Of a DNA stretch of 10,277 nt, positions 6,134 to 10,277 are shown one piece after another (within the stretch, counting starts at the first letter, position 1; each line of letters opens with the position of its first letter). The notes under the pieces were generated by a model that ran no database searches, was not told the origin of the DNA, and worked only from the letters and a program-made list of their open reading frames with translations. The position numbers were made by a program, and so were the translations under genes. Origin of the DNA: Syntrophomonas sp. (GTDB lineage Bacteria; Bacillota; Syntrophomonadia; Syntrophomonadales; Syntrophomonadaceae); assembly GCA_028709355.1 (NCBI GenBank), contig JAQVXF010000024.1:1-10277 (forward strand). The letters are read 5' to 3'.

Positions 6134-6958
6134 ATGGACAGGATCAGGATCGGCCAATTTGTCCAGCTGACCGGGGTTACGCTGAAGACGGTCAAGTATT
6201 ACCACCAGATAGGCTTGCTGCCGGAACCACCGCGCTCGGTGGGAGGATACCGTCTATATGGACCAGCGGAACTGAATCGCATGCGTTTGATCAAACACCT
6301 GAAATCATTGGGGCTCGACCTCAAACAAATCAAAGTGATCGTGGGCGATTCCCAAAATTCGGTCTCTTCGCTGGAAGTGCTGCGTTCCCTGCGCCAGGAA
6401 TTATTAAACGAGATAAAAACCCTGACAGAACGGGTAACCAAGATCGATGCAATGATCAATAGCCACGTCTCGCTCGGGGACGGCAACAATTTCGACTCTC
6501 ATTCCTTTCAAAGGGTGACCGAGATCCTGGGCCCGGAGCAATTGCGTCGGCTGGCGGCGGCCAACCCGGAGATCTATGAGCAGCACCGGCGGGTGCATGG
6601 GATTCTGGATGATTTCCAGTGGGGCCCGGACTATGGTCAGACGCTGGGGGCCCTGGCCGTATTCTTCAAACAGCATCCTGAGGAATTCCAGGTTTCCTTG
6701 CAGTTCGCCGCCCGCCTCCACCAGATATCCGACCTGGATGAAGATGATGCCCAGATCGAAGCTTTCGCCCGTGAATCAGCCCAGCTGATCCAAAGCCAGC
6801 CCCGTCTGCAGGAGATATTGTTCCAGCAAAATCCAATCCCGTCATCCCTGGAAGGCGTTTATGACCAGTTGGTAACGGGGGTGTTATCACCAGCCCGGGT
6901 CAGGTACAACAAGCTGCTGCAGAAGTACCTGGGCTTGGCAGCTAAGAACTGTAAATAG
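6134..6958 (+). CDS. MerR-family transcriptional regulator with an unassigned C-terminal effector domain
   Basis: The 274-residue protein opens with a MerR winged helix-turn-helix (about 3-72). It shows RIGQFVQLTGVTLKTVKYY, the wing motif RSVGGYRLYG (34-43) and helices LNRMRLIKHLKSLGLDLKQI. A dimerisation coiled coil follows at about 76-112. The remaining 155 residues are mostly helical, with no Cys pair or metal motif (the only Cys is residue 273), so the ligand is probably a small organic molecule; I do not recognise the domain. The ATG at 6134 is chosen because the frame's earlier ATG (6074) lies upstream of the promoter at 6081-6111; GGGGG at 6118-6122 is a modest ribosome binding site. 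It is probably autoregulated, and probably co-transcribed with the methyltransferase-like gene 36 bases downstream. Confidence 0.9.
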   Translation: MDRIRIGQFVQLTGVTLKTVKYYHQIGLLPEPPRSVGGYRLYGPAELNRMRLIKHLKSLGLDLKQIKVIVGDSQNSVSSLEVLRSLRQELLNEIKTLTERVTKIDAMINSHVSLGDGNNFDSHSFQRVTEILGPEQLRRLAAANPEIYEQHRRVHGILDDFQWGPDYGQTLGALAVFFKQHPEEFQVSLQFAARLHQISDLDEDDAQIEAFARESAQLIQSQPRLQEILFQQNPIPSSLEGVYDQLVTGVLSPARVRYNKLLQKYLGLAAKNCK

Positions 6959-6994
6959 GCGGTTATTGCACTATTCAATGGAGGGGGATTGACC

Positions 6995-7672
6995 ATGACT
7001 GAGAACGCCAACCTGTCGAAACCAAAAGCCTACCTGGTGCCGCTGATGATAATGCTGGTTTTCGGACTGGTCTTATTCCTGCCGGCCGGTTCGTGGAAGT
7101 ATTGGCCGGGATGGATGTGGTGGACCATAATCGCTGTCGTGACTTTGTATATCACCGCTTATTTTGTCCACCATGACCGCAGCTTGCTGGCCCGGCGGAT
7201 GAAGCTCCAGCAAGCAGAGCCCCAGCCAGCCACCATGCGCATCTTGTCATGGCTCAGCCTGCTGACCTTCTTGCTGCCCGGCTTCGATTATCGCTTCCAG
7301 TGGTCAGCAGTCCCATGGGGGCTGGTTATCCTGGCCAACGGGCTGGTACTGCTGGGATACATCATCATCTTCCGGGTTTTTAAAGCGAACAGCTATGCAT
7401 CCACCGTCATCCAGGTGGAGAATGAGCAACAGGTGATCACCACCGGCCCCTATGCGATAGTCCGCCATCCCATGTATTCAGGGCTCTTGCTGATGATGCT
7501 GGGCACTCCCCTGGCGCTGGGCTCTTATTGGGCTTTGCCGTTTGCCCTACTCTTCATTCCCCTCATCGTTTTGAGGATAGGCAAGGAGGAAGAGGTGCTG
7601 CGGCGCGACCTGGCGGGATACCCGGAATATGGCCGCCAAATCCGCTATCGCCTGATCCCCCTGGTCTGGTAG
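6995..7672 (+). CDS. Isoprenylcysteine carboxyl methyltransferase-like integral membrane protein
   Basis: The 225-residue protein has about five to six hydrophobic segments (near 12-30, 40-58, 82-96, 108-127, 150-165 and 168-193). It carries the C-terminal signature of the ICMT/phospholipid methyltransferase-like family: TTGPYAIVRHPMYSG (139-153), then KEEEVLRRDLAGYPEYGRQIRYRLIP, which in known members forms the S-adenosylmethionine-binding and catalytic face. Bacteria generally lack prenylated CaaX proteins, so the substrate is unknown, possibly a lipid or small isoprenoid. The ATG at 6995 has GGAGGGGG at 7 bases; an in-frame TTG two codons earlier is less well placed. It follows merR by 36 bases with no terminator between, suggesting regulator control. 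The stop is TAG. The family call is strong, the activity unproven. Confidence 0.88.
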   Translation: MTENANLSKPKAYLVPLMIMLVFGLVLFLPAGSWKYWPGWMWWTIIAVVTLYITAYFVHHDRSLLARRMKLQQAEPQPATMRILSWLSLLTFLLPGFDYRFQWSAVPWGLVILANGLVLLGYIIIFRVFKANSYASTVIQVENEQQVITTGPYAIVRHPMYSGLLLMMLGTPLALGSYWALPFALLFIPLIVLRIGKEEEVLRRDLAGYPEYGRQIRYRLIPLVW

Positions 7673-7680
7673 AGGGCACA

Positions 7681-7705
7681 GTCTGGTTCCCGGCCTAACC
7701 CAGAC
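7681..7705. other. Hairpin between the methyltransferase-like gene and the DUF1992 gene
   Basis: GTCTGGTT pairs with AACCCAGAC, with one bulged C, around an 8-base loop. No U-tract follows on either strand, so it does not look like a terminator. It could mark mRNA processing or be incidental. Confidence 0.25.
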
Positions 7706-7733
7706 AACTTAATAAACCGAGGAGGTTGGAGAC

Positions 7734-8297
7734 ATGAGCAAGACCATCGATGACCTATTATGGAACAAAAAAATGGTGAAGGATCACGGTATCGATATGC
7801 AGCACACCCTGCACTTGATCAAGTGCCATGACTTTGTGGGGGAAATGATAGCCCAAGCTCAGGCGCGGGGGGAATTCGACAACCTGGAAGGAGCGGGCCA
7901 GCCATTGAAGCTGGAGGAAAATCCCTATGCCCCTCCGGAACTGCACATGGCTTATAAAATCCTCAAGGATGCCGGTTTCGCCCCCTATTGGATCGAGCTC
8001 GGCAAGGAGATCGACACCCTCCGCAACAAATTCGTCCTGGAGGTCGATTACTTCAAACGGTATACCCGCAGTCTGTTCTGCCAAAATCTCAGCCCCCGGG
8101 CTGTGCGCCATTATGAACGGAGAAAGGAGCGCTTCTACGCTCAAAGCCGCGAGCGTCTGACTGAAGTCTCCAGGAAGATCCTCGATTACAACCTGCTCTG
8201 CCCGGTGCGGCAGCTGGGCAAGTCCAATTTCGATATGGAGGAAGAGATGAAGCGCTTGGTGCAAGAGATAGAAGAATTGGTGCCCGCGGTTACTTAG
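7734..8297 (+). CDS. DUF1992 (DnaJ-homologue subfamily C member 28-like conserved domain) protein
   Basis: The 187-residue soluble protein carries the DUF1992 signature: a helix ending in IAQAQARGEFDNLEGAGQPL (39-58), the acidic/proline stretch EENPYAPPELHMAYKILKD and GFAPYWIELGKEI (81-93). The C-terminal 95 residues are charged helices likely to form coiled coil (ERRKERFYAQSRERLTEVSRKI). Despite the family name there is no J domain and no HPD motif. Bacterial members have no settled function. Three scattered Cys (31, 116, 156) form no metal motif. The ATG at 7734 has GAGGAGG at 8 bases. It follows the methyltransferase-like gene by 61 bases with no clear promoter or terminator between, so read-through from the merR promoter is possible. 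The family call is confident. Confidence 0.87.
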   Translation: MSKTIDDLLWNKKMVKDHGIDMQHTLHLIKCHDFVGEMIAQAQARGEFDNLEGAGQPLKLEENPYAPPELHMAYKILKDAGFAPYWIELGKEIDTLRNKFVLEVDYFKRYTRSLFCQNLSPRAVRHYERRKERFYAQSRERLTEVSRKILDYNLLCPVRQLGKSNFDMEEEMKRLVQEIEELVPAVT

Positions 8298-8364
8298 AAA
8301 CTCCATCTGGGGCAGAGGCGTCCGCCTCAAGGGGCTATCGGTCAGCAAGGAAGACGGTAGACGA

Positions 8365-8472
8365 TTGCGGGCTGATTGGGTTAAACTGATACGGACAAAG
8401 TGGTGTGTGGCTATAGCAACCGGATTCATCCTCGCCGCCTTAATCACTACTGAAGCAATAATAACCGATTAG
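8365..8472 (+). CDS. Possible small single-span membrane peptide
   Basis: In the 193-base gap (8298-8490) a frame open from 8272 to the TAG at 8470 can start at TTG 8365, giving 35 residues. A basic amphipathic N-terminus (RADWVKLIRTKW) is followed by a hydrophobic stretch, CVAIATGFILAALI, ending TTEAIITD. AAGGAAG lies about 11 bases upstream of the TTG, which is weak. A short hairpin GAGGC-GTCC-GCCTC (8315-8328) precedes it and has no U-tract. I do not recognise it; it may be a real small protein, a gene remnant or chance. Confidence 0.25.
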   Translation: MRADWVKLIRTKWCVAIATGFILAALITTEAIITD

Positions 8473-8490
8473 ATCAGGGAGGGCGATTGT

Positions 8491-8844
8491 GTGAAGGCTG
8501 AACCCAAGATACCCATCCACCAGCGGCGGATTTTCTGGCAAATACTACTGGTACTGGGGATCCTGATCCCGATCGGAGTGGTCAACCTCATGAATTACAT
8601 GGCTGGGCCGGCAGCACCTGATCCCGATCGGATCAACATTACCTTGTCCGAGTATGAGGAGTGTCTGATTGGGATGACCTATGAGGAGGTCGTGGCCATC
8701 ATCGATGGGCCTGGTACCGTGATATCAGAGAGTGAGGATACCAAAACCTACCTCTTCGAATCCGGCAGCATGTATGCCAATGCCAGCCTGACTTTCAAAG
8801 ACAACCTCCTGTACCATAAGGAACAGTGGAACTTGAAATATTAG
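8491..8844 (+). CDS. Membrane-anchored DUF3862-like (SmpA/BLIP-fold) protein
   Basis: The 117-residue product has a basic N-terminus, one transmembrane segment (about 15-36) and an extracytoplasmic domain of about 70 residues. That domain carries the pattern of DUF3862 and the related OmlA/BamE and beta-lactamase-inhibitor-like folds: LSEYEECLIGMTYEEVVAIIDGPG (52-75), then TKTYLFES and ANASLTFKDNLLYHKEQWNLK. No lipobox Cys is present, so anchoring is by the uncleaved helix. The GTG at 8491 is preceded at 7 bases by GGGAGGG. It converges on fixX with only five bases between the stop codons and no intervening terminator. Binding partner and role are unknown; the fold assignment comes from the recognisable GMTYEEV and TF(K/Q)D motifs. 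Confidence 0.75.
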   Translation: MKAEPKIPIHQRRIFWQILLVLGILIPIGVVNLMNYMAGPAAPDPDRINITLSEYEECLIGMTYEEVVAIIDGPGTVISESEDTKTYLFESGSMYANASLTFKDNLLYHKEQWNLKY

Positions 8845-8849
8845 CGGCT

Positions 8850-9149
8850 TTACCCGTAGCGATACTCCACCCCAAAAGTGCCGCGGGGGAACTCCCATTT
8901 GGCCAGGATGGTCTGGCCGCACAGGATACGGCAGGTGCCGCATTCCAGGCAGCCGGCATAGTCGAAGAAGACCTCACCCTTGGCATTGAGCTTGTAGATG
9001 CCAGCCGGGCAGGCCACCATCAGTTTCTTGTACTCGTTCATGTCCACATCCTCTTTGAGGACGATGTGGGCATTTTCTTCGTCCACATAGAACTTGTTGA
9101 GGGACAGTTTGGCGTCAACATTCACCTTTTCTCTGGTCTCGGTGCTCAT
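8850..9149 (-). CDS. fixX: FixX, ferredoxin-like subunit of the FixABCX electron-transfer complex
   Basis: The 99-residue iron-sulfur protein transfers electrons with the flavoprotein FixC in the membrane-associated FixABCX system. It shows the family pattern: Cys47 in VACPAGIYKLN, then DYAGCLECGTCRILC with Cys67, 70, 73 and 77, and the closing WEFPRGTFGVEYRYG. This fits one [4Fe-4S] cluster. The ATG at 9149 overlaps the fixC stop as ATGA, the classic sign of translational coupling, and the resulting length is normal; the frame extends much further upstream only as a shadow of fixC. The stop is TAA. FixX supplies the cluster that the larger ETF-quinone oxidoreductases carry in their own C-terminus. 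Confidence 0.95.
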   Translation of the reverse strand: MSTETREKVNVDAKLSLNKFYVDEENAHIVLKEDVDMNEYKKLMVACPAGIYKLNAKGEVFFDYAGCLECGTCRILCGQTILAKWEFPRGTFGVEYRYG

Positions 9150-10277
9150 ATCGATTTCATCCCCTTCCAGCCATCCTTGAGCAGGGTCCATATTCCGATC
9201 TTCTTGACATGGGGCATCATCTTCTTCATCAGCGGCCGGGCCGGTTGGCCGTCCATCACAAACATATCGGTCAACATGTCCACCGCCATGTTGGGATAAT
9301 CGGCAAAGATACGCGGGGTGCCTTCCAGGAAGTGAGGGAATTGGCGATATAGCTTCATGTCCGGGAGGACAAAGCTCTCTTCCATGTACTTCTGGTAGTT
9401 CTGCAATCCGGCGGCGCTGAAATCCCCGCTCCGGTTGGCTTCGATGACCGCCCGGGCGGCGCATTCGGCCGAGGCCACCGCGAAGTCCATGCCTCTTATG
9501 GCATAGCCCAGATTGATGCACAATCCGGCCCCGTCACCCACCACCAGTACCCCATCCGCGATTATCTTGGGCATCATATCAAAGCCGCCCTCAGGGACCA
9601 GGTGGCCGGAATACTCTATCAACTTGGCGTCTTTGAGCAGGGGGGCCACGGCGGGATGGTTATGGAAGTCCTCCATCATCTGGGGTACGCTTTTCTCGCC
9701 CAGATCACTCAAGGTGGCTACCACCCCCAGGGATATGCTCTCTTTATTGGTGTAGAGGAAGCCTCCCCCGATACGGTTATCGGAAGGACTGCCGGCGAAC
9801 ATGCAGGCGGTGCCTTCGTTCTCGCTGCAACCGAAGCGGTCTTCGATGACCCGGGCGGGCAGTTCCCACAGTTCCTTGACTCCTACCGCCATGTGCTGGG
9901 ACTTGAACTCTTTCCGCAGGCCGATCTTCTGGGCCAGCAGACTGTTGATGCCGTCAGCCAGGATGACTGCTTTAGATGTGATCTCGTCTTCCCCGGCCAC
10001 CACTCCCACGACCTTGCCATCCTGGACCAGCAGATTCTCAACGCAGATCCCGGCCACGATGTTGGCCCCCGCCGATTCGGCCTTCTCCCCCAGCCACTGG
10101 TCGAAGGGGGCTCTTAAAACGGAGTATGAATCCTGACCTTGTACGCCCAGGCGGCCGGAATAGAATTCCAACCCGGCGGCGCTGTCATCGGTCATCATGA
10201 ATACCTTCTCCCGGGTTATCTTCCGCTCTACTGGTGCTTCCGCGGCGAAATCGGGGATGATCTTCTCCAGGCTGTGG
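9146..10277 (-). CDS. fixC: FixC, FAD-dependent electron-transfer flavoprotein-quinone oxidoreductase (5' end outside the window)
   Basis: The visible 376 residues are the C-terminal part of a roughly 430-residue FixC. The frame stays open to the right edge, so the N-terminal FAD Rossmann motif and start codon are not seen. Recognisable parts are SVLRAPFDQWLGEKAESAGA, AVILADGINSLLAQKIGL, RIGGGFLYTN, the second FAD-binding stretch GVLVVGDGAGLCINLGYAIRGMDFAVASA and the end LLKDGWKGMKSI. FixC accepts electrons from FixAB (an electron-transfer flavoprotein) and passes them via FixX, in known systems allowing NADH-driven reduction of both quinone and a low-potential carrier by flavin-based bifurcation. 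It ends TGA overlapping the fixX ATG. fixA and fixB would be expected beyond 10277. In an anaerobe the complex may serve fatty-acyl or low-potential redox balance rather than nitrogen fixation; that is inference. Confidence 0.94.
   Translation of the reverse strand, partial: HSLEKIIPDFAAEAPVERKITREKVFMMTDDSAAGLEFYSGRLGVQGQDSYSVLRAPFDQWLGEKAESAGANIVAGICVENLLVQDGKVVGVVAGEDEITSKAVILADGINSLLAQKIGLRKEFKSQHMAVGVKELWELPARVIEDRFGCSENEGTACMFAGSPSDNRIGGGFLYTNKESISLGVVATLSDLGEKSVPQMMEDFHNHPAVAPLLKDAKLIEYSGHLVPEGGFDMMPKIIADGVLVVGDGAGLCINLGYAIRGMDFAVASAECAARAVIEANRSGDFSAAGLQNYQKYMEESFVLPDMKLYRQFPHFLEGTPRIFADYPNMAVDMLTDMFVMDGQPARPLMKKMMPHVKKIGIWTLLKDGWKGMKSI

Noticed and set aside
8315..8328. GAGGC-GTCC-GCCTC hairpin as a terminator after the DUF1992 gene
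   Set aside because: Only five pairs and no T-run on either strand.
1..10277. CRISPR arrays, insertion sequences, prophage or toxin-antitoxin genes
   Set aside because: No regularly spaced repeats, transposase motifs, terminal inverted repeats with target duplications, or recognisable toxin or antitoxin frames were seen on either strand.

Overview
The window looks like chromosomal DNA from an anaerobic Firmicute of the Clostridia, possibly a syntrophic or Syntrophomonas-like lineage. This is inferred from four things: the tig-clpP-clpX-lon gene order, strong purine-rich ribosome binding sites, frequent GTG/TTG start options, and a FixC/FixX electron-transfer pair. Base composition is moderately GC-rich by eye. 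No phage, transposon or CRISPR signal is visible.

Positions 1-4650 (minus strand) carry the protein quality-control block. Trigger factor (tig), ClpP and ClpX read in that order as an operon, and a clean intrinsic terminator follows clpX. After a 371-base gap, lon starts from its own promoter. The lon reading frame is closed by a TAG on the first three bases of the window, after only 223 residues, exactly where Lon proteins normally continue with Gln. TAG is the ordinary stop of five other genes here, so recoding is unlikely; a nonsense mutation, a split gene or a sequence error is more likely. A tRNA-Gly(GCC) with its own promoter and terminator sits upstream of tig.

Positions 4651-6070 hold a minus-strand slipin (SPFH/stomatin membrane protein), a 340-base divergent intergenic region with nested inverted repeats and short direct repeats, and a plus-strand tRNA-Pro(UGG) with a consensus promoter and a strong terminator.

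Positions 6081-8844 (plus strand) hold an accessory gene run. A MerR-family regulator sits behind a MerR-type promoter (19-base spacer, interrupted palindrome). It is followed by an isoprenylcysteine-methyltransferase-like membrane protein, a DUF1992 protein, a possible 35-residue membrane peptide and a DUF3862-like anchored protein.

Positions 8850-10277 (minus strand) hold fixX and the 3' part of fixC, translationally coupled by an ATGA overlap. fixA and fixB would be expected beyond the right edge. FixABCX complexes link electron-transfer flavoprotein to the quinone pool and low-potential carriers.

Most of the window is ordinary housekeeping sequence. The items most worth checking are the lon stop codon, the MerR operator with its target genes, and the structured intergenic region at 5701-5870.
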